From NCBI GenBank assembly GCA_003116995.1, contig BDSL01000006.1, positions 1,826,501-1,890,500 on the forward strand: a stretch of DNA of 64,000 bases, written 5' to 3'. Positions 26,901-37,450 of the stretch are shown here, piece after piece. Numbering within the stretch: position 1 is the stretch's first letter; each line of letters starts with the position of its first letter. The DNA is from Yamagishiella unicocca (lineage: Eukaryota > Chlorophyta > Chlorophyceae > Chlamydomonadales > Volvocaceae). The notes below the pieces were generated by a model, which was not told the DNA's origin, made no database searches, and saw nothing but the letters and a program-made list of their open reading frames with translations. Position numbers and translations under genes: made by a program.

Positions 26901-29900
26901 GTCTACCAGCTGGGCGGACACCTGCTCGTACGCAGCAGCCGCACGGCTGAGGTCCGCCTCCAGCCGCTGCCGCAGCGCCTGCTCGCGAGCCGCGGCCGCG
27001 CTCTCCAGCTCAGAGCGGAGCTCCTGCTCGGGTGTGAACGTGGGTAGAAAAAAGAGTCAATCGGTTTGGACTGAGAACGGAAGGAAAGTGTGGACGTGGG
27101 AAAAGACACAGGGGGAAATACTTCCTCCCCTCCAGCCCCCTCTGGCCCGGCCCCTCCCTGGACTCACCGCCAAGCGCTGCGCCGCTGCTGTGTCCCTCTC
27201 CAGTCGCATCCTGGCGGCAGCGGCAGCCGCAGCCTACGGGTGGCGTCGTCGTCATTTGTTTCAAATGACGGATTCAGGTTTTTGAGGTTCCAAGTCTTGG
27301 AGGCGTAAGAAGAGCCAGCTGCCGTGGCCGGCACGGCATCCCATCAGATCCCATGGGGACGCTTCATCCCAGGGCCTTCCTGGAACCCGCAACCCGCAAC
27401 CCTCTTAGCCGCAACCTGCCCTGCCTCGTCTGACACTGTAGCCCCCTCCACCAACTCCAACGGGGGCCCCCCACCTTGAGCTGCTCCTGGCGGGCCTCCA
27501 GCTCCTCCACCAGCCGCCGTTGCTGCTCCACCAGCTGCGCCTCGTAGCGCTGCTTGGTGTCCGCCAGCTCAGCCGCAGAGGCCATCACCGCGGCCTCCAG
27601 CTTCCGCCGCCGCTCCTCCATCTCCGCCCGGGAGCTCTCCAGCCGCACGGCAGCCTCCAAACGGAAAGCCTAGCAGGACGGCATAATGTACGACACGGCA
27701 CGGCAGGACCGCGGGTTAGGACAGCAGGTCCAGGTCCGGGTCCGGGTCCGGGTCCGGGTCCGGGTCCGGGTCCGGGTCCGGGTCCGGGTCCGGGTCCGGG
27801 TCCGGGTCCGGGTCCGGGTCCGGGTCCGGGTCCGGAGCCACAGCCATCGCATCACACCCATCGCCGCCTGCTTCACCCAGCACCCACCAAAGTGTGCTCG
27901 CCCTCCAGCAAGCGAGCCCCAACAGGACGGAGCTAAGGACCCAGCACCACGCACCTCCAGCTGCTGCCCCAGCGCCTCCTTCACCGTGTCCAGCTCCGCT
28001 GCGGCGGCGGCCTGGCCCTCTTGCCCGCGCCTCGCCGCGTCCTGTTTTAGGAGCGGATAATCGCAGGTCGCGGTGCTGAGAGGAGAGCACCAGCAGCGCA
28101 TCGCCACAATATCAACACCCATAGCATAAGCCTCCGGACCCGACCACTGGTATCCGTATAACTGCACCGTACATCTCCACCGTTTCTTTGGTCTTGGCTG
28201 GCCTTAAGGTGATGAACACGTGATGCCACATATACACGTATCCGTGTCCCCAACAAGGCTTCCCGCGCCGAGATCTTCAGCGTATAGCTTCTCCCCCAAC
28301 GTGGATTCGCGGATTCTCTTGTAAGCCCCCCCGCAACGTGGATTCTCTTCGCGGATTCTCTTATATCCCCCTCCAACGTACCTCCAGCGCATCCAGAAGC
28401 TCGGCTTCCCTTGTCGCCGCCGCCTCCATCTCGGCTGCGTGCGCTTGCCGCATCGCCGCGCTGATGGACTCGAACTCCTGCTGCGCAGCAGCCAGTGCCG
28501 CCTCGCGTGCCGCCACCGCCAGCTGCTCCGAAGCCAACAAGTCAGCGTCGTACTTGCGGGTGGCCTCCGTGAGCTGCTGCTCCAGGGAGGCGGCCTGCAT
28601 GATGAGCTCTGCGATGTCGGCGCGGAGGATCGCCTCAGACTGTGGGTTTGAGGGGCCGGGGGTTTGGGAGGGCGGGGATTTGGGGGGCGGGGCGTGGGGG
28701 TGTTCAGCATCACCCAGGGCGTTCGGGTCGGGTCGGTGGCCCGAGGACCAGCAAACCAATTAGGCGGTTTGCGGTGCGGAAAGGAGCTTAGTGAGCTGGA
28801 TTGTGTGCGGCGCCTCACCTCCGCAGCGGCGGCACTGTCGGCGGCCCCGGCCTCCTTGGAGTGGGCGGCGGCAGCCAGTGCGGCGCTCAGCTCCCAAGCC
28901 TGCGAGGTCGACAGGTGGAGGTTGAGGCAGGTCTTGCTATTCGCACGACGGTTCAGGGCTCGCCAATCAGGGCGGAAGAATATGGCAGATACAGCGTAGC
29001 GCGGGCCACAGCTAGGGTAACAGCGCACCCAAATATATGAGAGCTGCAGCCCATCACCACCCATCACACGCACCAGGTCCTCGAAGTTCCGGCCGAGCGC
29101 GTAGCCTGCCGCCTGCGCCTCGGCCACCGACCCCTGGGTCGCAGCCAGCTGCTGCCCCAGCTCCAGCAGCCCCGCATCCCGCTCCGAAACCTGCGCCCGG
29201 AGGCCTATCACCGCCACGTCCGCCGCGGCCCGGTCCGCTGCGGCCGTGGTGGCCAGGGCCTCGTAGCGGGCGGTGGCCGCCTGTGGTCCGCATAGGGCCC
29301 AAGTGAGGAGAGTTCCAGGGCTCCGAAACACACGCAACAGGTTGGAATTCCGGTGCCCCATTCCTCAAGACCCCTCCCTACACAGGAAGCTGCCACCCAG
29401 ATCGCTATAAGAGTGAAGCAATCACCCAGTGCAACGGATTTCACAGACGTGTAAGGCAGTGTTAATCGCGCAGCGGGCTTATCAGTGGTTGCGGAGGGGG
29501 GCTGGTTCCCCTCCCCATGCTCCCGTCCGCACCTGCAGTTGCGCGGCGACCTCCGCCTCCCTCGCCGCCGCCGCCTCCACCATGGAAGCCATTGCCGCGT
29601 CCGCCACCACCTGCTGGGTCTTCATCTCAAAGCGCATCGCCTCCAGCTGGCGCTGCATGGACGCCTGGTTCCGGAGCGGAAAACGGGAGGCCGGCCGCAG
29701 CGGTTGGACGGTGGCCGTTAACAGAGGTTGGTCCATTGCACGGACTGACTCGGCCTCGCGCCCACACAAGAGCCCCAAGCCCCCGTGTTCCAATAGTGCA
29801 TTCATCGGACGGGAAGCCAAGGACCACCGAGCCCATCGCATTCCCGTGTATTCCCCAGATATTCCCCAGATATTCCCCAGATATTCCCCTGATATTCCCC

Positions 29901-32900
29901 AGATATTCCCCATATGTTCCCCAGGCGTGCACCCTTAGCCACCCCGGAGGAAACGAAACCCACCTTGACCTCCGCCAGCTCGCCTCGCTGCCGGGCGGCG
30001 TCTTCAAGGCGGGCCGAAGCCTCTGTCGCCGCGCGCAGTGCCGCGGCCTTGTACTGCTCCCGCTCCTGGCGCCACATCAGCCAGCGCAACATCCGCACAT
30101 TGCCATCATCAAGATGCATCCCTCGCAAATATGCCACACTGCGCTTCCATCGCTAGTACCCGCCGAAATGCAGACCCAGAGGAACCTACTGCCGCCGCCC
30201 TCTGGCACCGTACGACCAAGAACGCTGGAATGCGGCCGCCCTGGAGCGCTCGCTAGCGCCCCGAAGCACGCCACCGCGCCAAAAATGCCCAAAAGCGTGC
30301 GCGCCCCGTGCCCCTCTCCACAGCGCCCCGTGACCCTCGCCACAGCGCCCCAGAGCCACCGCGACTTGCCTGGTCAACACCGCGGATGAGCTCCGCCTCA
30401 CGCACGTAGAACTCGGCCCGCAACCGCGCGACGCTCTCCTCGGCGCTGCTGGCCTGCTCCGAAACCACCTCCGCCAGCCGCCGCCTCTCCTCCTCCAGCT
30501 GCCGCATCAGCTCCGCCTCGCGCGCCTTGAAGCCCGACCTCAGCGCCTCCGCCGCAACCGCCGTGGCGGCGGCGCCCACGTCCGCCGACTTGACGGCGGA
30601 ACGGAGGTCGCTGAGGATTGCCTCCGCCGCCGTGTTTGCGTCGGCGGCGGTGGCGGTGGCCTCGGCGGCCTCCAGCACCGCGGCGGCGTACTGCTGCCGC
30701 AGGTCCTCCAGTTTGGCCTCCAGATGCGCCGTCTGCATGGCTGTACGACGGGTACGGGCGGGAAGCCGCGGGATGCCGCGGGTTGTGAAGTGTTTTTGCG
30801 GGGAGGTGTCGGACCCAAGCGGCGGGGCAGAGCGGGTCCGAGTGGGAAATTGAGGACGCCAGGTTACAGGTGCCTCCCTTCGCAGATATGACTCCAGTGC
30901 GACAAGACATACGACGGAAAGTATCGGGAAAGCCACCTGGTGCGCAGCGATGCAGGTGTTGCCAACGCAGGTGTTGCCAACGCCGCACATAAACGGCCGA
31001 CACACACCCGTCGCTCTGCCCCACACACAGACCCGCCGCCTACCGCTCCGCTCCTCCACCTCGCGACGCAGCTGCTCCGCCGCCTCCAGCTCCTGACGGT
31101 GCTGTTCCTGCAGGGCGTGCAGCTGCCCCCGGAGGGACCCCACCATCTCCAAGGCCGCATCGGCGCTGCGTTGCGCCTCCTGGACCGCGGCCGCTGGGTC
31201 GGCGGCGGCCGTTGCTGGCGGCGGCAGAGCCGCCGCCGCCGCCGCGGGGGCAGCTCCAGGGGAGCCCGCGTCGGCGTCCTAGCATGTGCATGCGGGTGAG
31301 GCGCGGTGTGGTGTTAGGTGAGTGCGGGAGCTTGTTGGGGTTCAGTCCGCGTGAGTGCGAGGGGCGGTGGGGAGTACGACATGCCGCTGCGGGGTAGGCC
31401 CAATGCGCAAACGGTACGTACGACGCACGGATAGCCTAAAGTGGCCACCAGGTCACTGTTAACGTACCTTGATAGCGCCGGCGCTGGCCGCCTCCGCGGC
31501 CGCCTCCACGGCCGCCGAGAGCACCGCCGCCGCCGCTGCCGGTCCCCCGGTGGCGCCAAGGTGCTCCAGGCGGCTGCGCAGAGCGTCCCGTGCCTCCACC
31601 ATAATCATCTCGGCGGTGATTAGCTGCAGAGAAAGGAACAGAGGCCGGTGGTCAATGCAGTTGGTCCCGGATGGGCGAGGATGGAACGGCGCGCGCTCCA
31701 GATTGGCGCAGGCTTTTGGCAGTCACTAGGCCTGGGCCACTGCACGCGTATCACGCGCGAACCAATTAAAATAGGTGTTCCTCTTTCGCGAGCCCCTCCA
31801 CGAAACTCCTCGACAACACGGGGCTGCTTGTCTGCTGCCGCTCTCCCCGGCCCTGACCATGTGGCCCGCACCTCGCGTTTCGCCTTGGCCGTGGGCGCAG
31901 GGCCCATCTGGCGCGAGCGCCCCTCGAACTCCATGGCGGCGGCCTGGTAGTCTCGCAGCATGTTACGAAGGCGCTGCAGCTCCGCGGGCGATACCAACCC
32001 CATCAGCGCCGCCACGGCCGCGGACAGCGCCTGCGGGAACGCATAAGTCGCATGCCCGACAGGATTACGTTTTTTTACTATCAGCGGTGGGTTAAGGGCA
32101 TTTTAGGAGCGAGTTGCTAAGACGCGAGAGCGATCTGGGTCAGGCTCCAACGGCGGAGACGGGCAAAGGGAACAGCAAGACGCGGAAAGTGGCATCAGGC
32201 CGTGTGTATGTCGTACAGTCTTGCAGCCGGCCCCGCCTCGTAACCTCCCGGGCCCCCGCCCCCCGGCCGCACCTGCGGTCCCATCTCCGGGAGGACTTCC
32301 AGCGGCGGTGTGGCCGCGAGAGTGCTGCCCCCACCAGGTTGCGCTGCGGGGGGCAACACGCCCGCAGCACCAGCAGCAGCAGCCGCAGACGGTGGGGTCG
32401 GAGCCCCCTCCGTGTCGTCATCCATGTCGGTGGCACTCGCCAGGGAGGAGAGCGCCGAGGGCGCAGCCCACCCCGCAGCAGCGGCGGCCGCAGCCAGCTC
32501 CGAGTCCTTCGTGATCTCCGACAGCTCCGTCAGCCTGGAAGGTGGCCGAGAGTGGTGTCGCGTCACACGCGTGCAATACACCCTTCTGTTCTCGCTCCGG
32601 TCCATAAGGCCCAGTAAGGAAGACAACCAACCCCGTAGGCCGGTGCCAGCCGGTATCAGCCAGTGCCAGATAGCACCCGCGCCGCTGTCAGCTCCGGGCC
32701 CTAACGCGACTCCAGCAAGTACCAATCCAACACGCAAACGCTGCGACAACCCATACCAACCCAACCCATCTAATCCTCGCTCACCTGGCCTCGTACTTTC
32801 GCCGGGTCTCCCCCAGCTCCCAGGCCAGCTTAGTGTTCCGGAAGCGCGCCGCCCGCAGCGCCTTCCGCGCCTCCTCGAGCTGCGCAGTGTACACCGCCGC

Positions 32901-35900
32901 CGCCTCGGCGGCCGCCGCCCCCGCGCCCGTGGATCCCAGGCTCTGCTGCTGCTGCTGCTGCTCGTCGGCGGCTCCTCCGTCCTGGAAGAAGGTGCCCATC
33001 ATCAGGACAAGGAAGCGCAGTAGCGCCTCGTCTTCGGCGGCAGTCAAGGTGCCTGTTCAGGAGCCACGGGGGATTTGGGTTTGGGGTTTGGGGTTTTGGC
33101 GTGGCTGCTGTATACGAGCGAAACATGCCCCGAAATATCATGGGCGAATATGGTAGGTTGGGATAGCGTACGGGATAAGGCCCGCAATGGGAACTGAGCA
33201 GCACCCAGCGACGCCGACTCACCGCTGGTTGTAGCGTCCATTATGACCTCTGTCGGCGGCGGCGCCGTTGACTCCAGCTTAGGGCGCGGCTCCTCCGAAA
33301 CCACCTCGGCCTCCATCTGGAGCAGCTCGGGCGGGATGTCGCGAGGGTGGCGCTTGGGCACCACGACGACCTGCAGCAGCAGCGGGGGGAGGGAGGGAGG
33401 GAAGGCGGCGGTGGTGGCAGCAGCAGCAGCGGCAGCAGCGGCAGCAGCGGCAGCAGGGAGGGGAGGCAGTGGTGGCAGCAGCAGCAGCGGCAGGGGGAGA
33501 GGAGGAGGCGGTCGCCCTCCTAGTAACACAACCAAAATACCCAAAGCTTGTAGCCGGCAGCCCATCCCGGTCTTGCTCCATCACGACTGCCCCACCGGTG
33601 TGGTCGGCGTCTGGCCCCAGTAGCAGGTGAACAGCGGCTCCGAGCCGGGGGTGCTGCCCGCCAGCACCTCAGACAGCGGCAGCGACCGGTTGGGACCCGG
33701 CTCCCAGCTGTAGCGCCCGTTGTCGTAGTACACCACCTGCGGGCGCGGAACCACGGGCCCAAGCGCGTCCGTGTCGTCCGCCTGTCAAAACACACACATC
33801 CACCTGGACGCGTAAATGCGTCTACGCCCCACCACATCCTGCGCTCCACTCCTTTCCTCGCTGCAGCTGGACGCCTTTCCTTCCCCTAGTAAAGGTAACA
33901 GACCTCTCCTAAACGACCCTACAAGCCTACCTCATCACAACCCCCATCCTGCCCCATTGCGCCCTTCCCCGCCAGCCCGACCCGATTCTGCCCCAAGTCC
34001 TCCTTTCCCAGGAGCTCAAGGACAATGCACCAGCTATCCTATCCATGTCGCGTTACCGGTTTTTATGCTACCCCCAAGAGCTCTGCCGCACCTTGGCCTC
34101 GATGTCCTGCTGCGCCGCCAGCATCAGATCAGCGCTCCAGCTGTGGCCGGGCCCCCACTTGAGCTCCACGCCGCCCGACGGGTTCCACGCGCCCATGGCC
34201 GGTGCGCTGCCCACCAGCACCAGGTGCTGTCCGGGCATGGTAACGTACTGCGGCACCGTGAAGTGCACCAGCGATAGCACCTGGCGGTCGCTCAGAGCAC
34301 CGCCGGGGCCGGGCTTCCCCCCCCGGGTGGCGTCTACGGACGGATAGAGCACAGGGGCAGGGCACAGGGCAATGTATGGATGTCACCACACCGCACGAGA
34401 GCACGAACCCACGTATCCATCACTTCTACTCACCCCGCTCGTGTCGGTGTCCCTCCAGTCCTCCGCCCTCCCCTCCACAATCCCGACATAAAAAACCTTA
34501 CACCCACACCCCGCGTATCCCCCTCATCCCACCTCACAATCCCGCCGGCCCCTTTCGCCTACTCCTTGCCAAACAACTTCATCATCTATCGCCCCCCTCA
34601 CCGTCAGCGCCCCCCTCCTGGTCCACGTTGGGGCGATATAAGGCCTGCGAGCAGCCGGTGATGCCCCAGTGGCACAGCACCACGTAGTGGCCCGCCACTC
34701 CGGAGGGTTGTGCCCCGGACGGCGAGCCGGGCGGCAGCAGGAGGTCCTCCTCCGGCGGGGGTATCAGCGTGAGGGTGCGGTTGGGGCCCGCCTCCCAGCG
34801 CTGCTCGCCGCGGCCCGGACCCATCACCACCAGCTGCACGCCCGGAACGGTGAGGGCGTCATGGGGGCGGAGTGGAGGGTGAGGGTTGCAGGACGCGATG
34901 CCAGGAGCCACGCTGGAACGCTCAGAAAGGCGGCTAAAATCCAACACAGTTCGACCCAGGGGATGGGTTTCTACGCTACCGCCTGCTCAGCCCAGCAGGT
35001 AACCAGATAGCCGCCCGTTGCGGACAACGAACCTCGACCCAGCTCCATATTGCCTTGCCGGCAGACGCCCACGCCTCTGCTCATCCCTTCCGTCCACCCC
35101 CCCCCCACACTGCTACTGTAACACTACTGTTCCCTCATCCCAAGCTGCACGCGCTCCAAGCGACATTCAGTGCCTTGCCCTTAGCCCTTAGCCCCGGCCT
35201 CTCATCCCGGCTCATCCCCTCATCGCCTCATCCGCCATCCACCACCCATGGCGCGGCGGGGTTGACTACCCCTGGCGCAAGCTCAGCCGCATCCGCCCCC
35301 TCACCTTGGCCTCCAGCAGGGTCCCCAGCGGCAGCTCCACCTCCCCCCGCCAGATGTGTCCCGGCGAGGAGGTGAGCTCCAGCGCCCCAGTGATGTCCCA
35401 GGAGCCCAGCTCCGGCTGGTTGCCCACCACAACCAGCCGCTGGCCGGGGCCTCCCACGTAGAGCGGCACCACCAGCTGCACGCGCGCGCGGAGGCCGGGA
35501 GCCGCTGCGGGGCTGGCGGCGGCGGAGGGCGCTGCGGTCGGAGGGGCCTGCGTGGGTGGCGTGAGCATGTGTGGAGGAGGCATAAGGTGGCGGGAGAAGC
35601 GGGGAGATTATAATGGTATCATGGGGTACATCTGAATGGCAAATCGAAGCAGCAATGAGATAGCGTAAAGCAGCCAACCGTGCAGGAGCAAGCGGGGCGG
35701 CGGAGCAATGCCCCATTCGCTGCCGTGTGTCCGCGTGACAGCACCAGTAGGCGGAGCCAGTGCGACCGCCAGCGAAGGAGCTGCCGCGGGCAACCGACCT
35801 GGATGTGGCTGAGCTCCTTGCCCCACTCGCACAAGACCAGCTGCTCAGCGGCGGCGCCCCCGGCCGCGGCGGGCACCTGGGGTGAAGGAAGGGCGCAATA

Positions 35901-37450
35901 ACAAATTAGCAGAGCCTTACGGCAGCAAGCTTCCCGCCAGGACAATGGGGTCCCGCCAAAACACAACATAATGGGCCAGGATGCTAGGATACACGGCAGC
36001 ATTGCCACAAGCTATACAGCAATAAATGACATCCGTTCCTCGCCGTCAGGACAACACGCTAGGCAGCTTCAAGATGGGCGCTCCACAAAAACGTAGGGCC
36101 CCTGGCTGACACCGTCCCCGATCATTAAATTCCAACCCCAGCCGCCACATGTGGCCTCCACCGCCACGCGCACGGCCGTTGCGACCCCGCCACGTGGGCC
36201 CTATTGCTGCTGCCGCACCTGTAGGACCCTGTTGCGCCCCTGCTCCCACAGGAAGGTGCTGCTCTTGCTGTCCACCATGACCACCTGCAGCGGCAGCAGC
36301 AGCAACAGCAGCGACAGCAGCACGAGGTCCCAACGTTGTGGATGGATTCGTGGATTTGCGAATTTAATAAATGGGCTTTAGGGGTTCGCGGGTTCCCATG
36401 CCAACGCCCTACGGGTCCATCCCGGCCCCAATGGTGTCCCCATGCACCTTGAACTCCACGCCCTGTAGCTCCTGCGGCTCCAACTCCACCTCGCCGCTCC
36501 ATCGGTGGCCCTCATGCCATTTCAGCTTCAGGCCATTGGTTGGCTGCCAGGACCCAAAAGCATCGCAGCCGCCCACCACTGCCAGGTGCTGTCCTGGCTG
36601 CGTGGTGAAAGTCGGGACCGTGAACCGCAGCCGGATGACACGGGGGCCCGCCTGGGCAGCCGGAGGCTGGCTTGCGTTCGCGGCCGTCGCGCTCAATATC
36701 GTTACACCTTCAGCACCGCTTTTGACGGGAAGGGTGATGCCGGGAGCTGCTTTGGTGCCGTTGGCGCTGCTGTTACCGTTGGTGGTCGCTGAGCCGCTGG
36801 GAGAGGTAGTGGTGGGCCTGTCGGTATGTGAAAGGGCAGCCGGAGGGACCTCCAGAGTAGGTGCTTCATTGCTGTACAGTTTGGTGGGCGCATCGTCGTC
36901 CACGTCGTACTTGACGGCCTCCCCTGGTGCGGTATGCGCGGTCGGCTGAGAAGCGGTCGCCGAAGCCGACGCTGCAATCCGGCGCGCTTCGCTGCCGGGA
37001 GGTCCCGCGTCAGGGGCCTAGGGGAAGGTCGGCGGAAAGGAGAAAGGGAAGATGGCTTTGGGAAGGACGCTGCCTACGGAGCAGGTAAAAGACGGCAGAG
37101 GTGGTTCCATGCAAGGGTTCGGCGCGCAGCGGCATTAGTGGCGATAAGTATGGGGCATCTACGTCCCCACAATCACACGCCCGATCCCTCGTGGCCCAAC
37201 CATCACAAACTGTTGCTTCCGGCAGAGCAGTTCCTTTGCTCCCTGCCGCACCTCGCGGGCAGCATTACACAAGAATCCGCGTCGCCGCCTGACTCCGGAT
37301 ACTGAAACTGGCTTCAGAGCAGATGAGCTGAGACGCAGACCTGGAAAAGGCACGCGCAGCAAGGTTTAAGCAAAGCCTTATTCCGTCGTTTGATTGGTGA
37401 TGGGCATGAGGCAAGGCAACCAAGTTGGCTACGGAAACTGAAAGGCGCAT
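14957..37450 (-). CDS. Giant starch-binding coiled-coil protein: three tandem CBM20 domains plus ~1,900-residue coiled coil (SAGA-like)
   Basis: Proposed 46 exons, 8,847 nt, 2,948 residues, every junction in phase. Exon 1 (37450-37271, tentative) encodes a Ser/Arg/Ala-rich leader like a plastid transit peptide. Exons 2-8 (37017-36448, 36284-36219, 35876-35799, 35547-35305, 34833-34602, 34333-34092, 33736-33596) encode three CBM20 domains (residues ~186-298, ~318-440, ~474-584). Exons 9-45 (33370 down to 16428) encode an Ala/Glu/Arg/Gln coiled coil with repeated motifs such as [12 protein letters not shown] and [10 protein letters not shown]. Exon 46 (16111-14957) encodes 384 residues of Pro/Gly/Ala-rich sequence and a hydrophobic patch near the end. 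In Chlamydomonas, SAGA1 and SAGA2 combine CBM20 with long coiled coil at the pyrenoid starch sheath. This protein is much longer, has three CBM20s, and shows no obvious Rubisco-binding motif ([DN]W[RK]xx[LIVA]). Function as a starch-plate organiser is an inference; exon 1 and a few GC-donor introns are least certain. Confidence 0.8.
15020..15085 (-). other. Hydrophobic C-terminal segment of the coiled-coil protein
   Basis: Twenty-two residues around [16 protein letters not shown], ending about 20 residues before the stop. It is the longest hydrophobic run I saw in the predicted protein. It is short and contains one Pro, so it may be an amphipathic or monotopic membrane anchor rather than a full transmembrane helix. 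Confidence 0.4.
16521..16820. repeat. 12-bp minisatellite (GGATGGAGGGCG) in intron 45
   Basis: About 25 copies of GGATGGAGGGCG or GGATGGTGGGCG, beginning within ten bases of the exon 45 acceptor (exon starts at 16508 on the minus strand). It runs directly into the 20/21-bp array. Confidence 0.92.
16821..18436. repeat. 20/21-bp G-rich minisatellite, about 80 copies, intron 45
   Basis: Units of GGCAGGTCGGGCGGGATGAG (20 bp; AAG variants) are mixed with a 21-bp form in which ATGA is replaced by AGGGA. Runs of the two variants alternate in blocks. The repeat has no stops on the minus strand, which produces spurious Pro/Ala/Arg frames of over 700 codons. It is intronic, because the flanking coiled-coil exons join in frame across it. 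Confidence 0.93.
18884..19032. repeat. Short duplication around the exon 44 acceptor
   Basis: GGTCGGACAGCTGCGGCGGC near 18891 is repeated with one change near 19013 in the preceding intron. The second copy is a decayed duplicate of the exon start. Confidence 0.6.
18931..18944 (+). repeat. Interstitial telomere-like TTTTAGGG tract
   Basis: TTTTAGGGTTTTAG, two units of the Chlamydomonas-type telomere repeat, inside the intron before exon 44. Confidence 0.5.
19591..19617. repeat. GGT microsatellite
   Basis: Eight or nine GGT triplets in the intron between exons 42 and 43 of the coiled-coil gene. Confidence 0.75.
19964..20141. repeat. 15-bp minisatellite (GAGCTGGTGTCACCC), about 12 copies
   Basis: Nearly perfect array in the intron between exons 41 and 42 of the coiled-coil gene. 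Only the first and last units differ (GCGTC for GTGTC). Confidence 0.93.
22126..22180. repeat. CCA/CAC microsatellite after exon 36
   Basis: ACC/CCA triplets immediately downstream (minus sense) of the exon 36 donor. A related CACCAT tract lies after exon 30 (24326-24366), consistent with the block duplication. Confidence 0.75.
22710..22724 (+). repeat. Interstitial telomere-like TTTTAGGG tract
   Basis: TTTTAGGGTTTTAGG in the intron between exons 34 and 35, preceded by a further degenerate GGGTTAAGGG. Confidence 0.5.
23323..23452. repeat. 15-bp minisatellite (CAACGAGGTCGGGTT), about 9 copies
   Basis: Near-perfect array in the intron upstream (minus sense) of exon 33. Confidence 0.92.
24326..24366. 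repeat. CACCAT-rich tract after exon 30
   Basis: Imperfect CAC/CAT triplets in the intron just after the exon 30 donor; counterpart of the tract after exon 36. Confidence 0.6.
27729..27835. repeat. GGTCCG hexamer array, about 17 copies
   Basis: Perfect hexanucleotide repeat in the intron between exons 21 and 22. It reads as Asp-Pro or Arg-Val/Pro-Gly dipeptides in translation, which is not coding evidence. Confidence 0.93.
29849..29922. repeat. 12-bp minisatellite (TTCCCCAGATAT), about 6 copies
   Basis: Array with single-base changes (CTGATAT, CATATG) in the intron between exons 16 and 17 of the coiled-coil gene. Confidence 0.88.
33615..34280 (-). other. CBM20 starch-binding domain 3
   Basis: Split over exons 7 and 8. 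[20 protein letters not shown], then [20 protein letters not shown], then [13 protein letters not shown] and CYWG. The W-E-x-G-x-N-R motif and the two Trp positions are the CBM20 glucan-binding landmarks. Confidence 0.88.
34650..35490 (-). other. CBM20 starch-binding domain 2
   Basis: Exons 5 and 6. [40 protein letters not shown] and [13 protein letters not shown], then CHWG. An insert of about 20 residues ([18 protein letters not shown]) separates the WEAGPNR strand from the last strand. Confidence 0.87.
35799..36642 (-). other. CBM20 starch-binding domain 1
   Basis: End of exon 2 plus exons 3 and 4. [40 protein letters not shown] and [14 protein letters not shown], then CEWG. Each CBM20 is interrupted at the same point after the EAK/EFK strand, showing that the three arose by tandem duplication with introns. 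Confidence 0.88.

Noticed and set aside
27670..28167. Frames rich in RTRTRT or DPDPDP.
   Set aside because: These are translations of the GGTCCG hexamer array in an intron.
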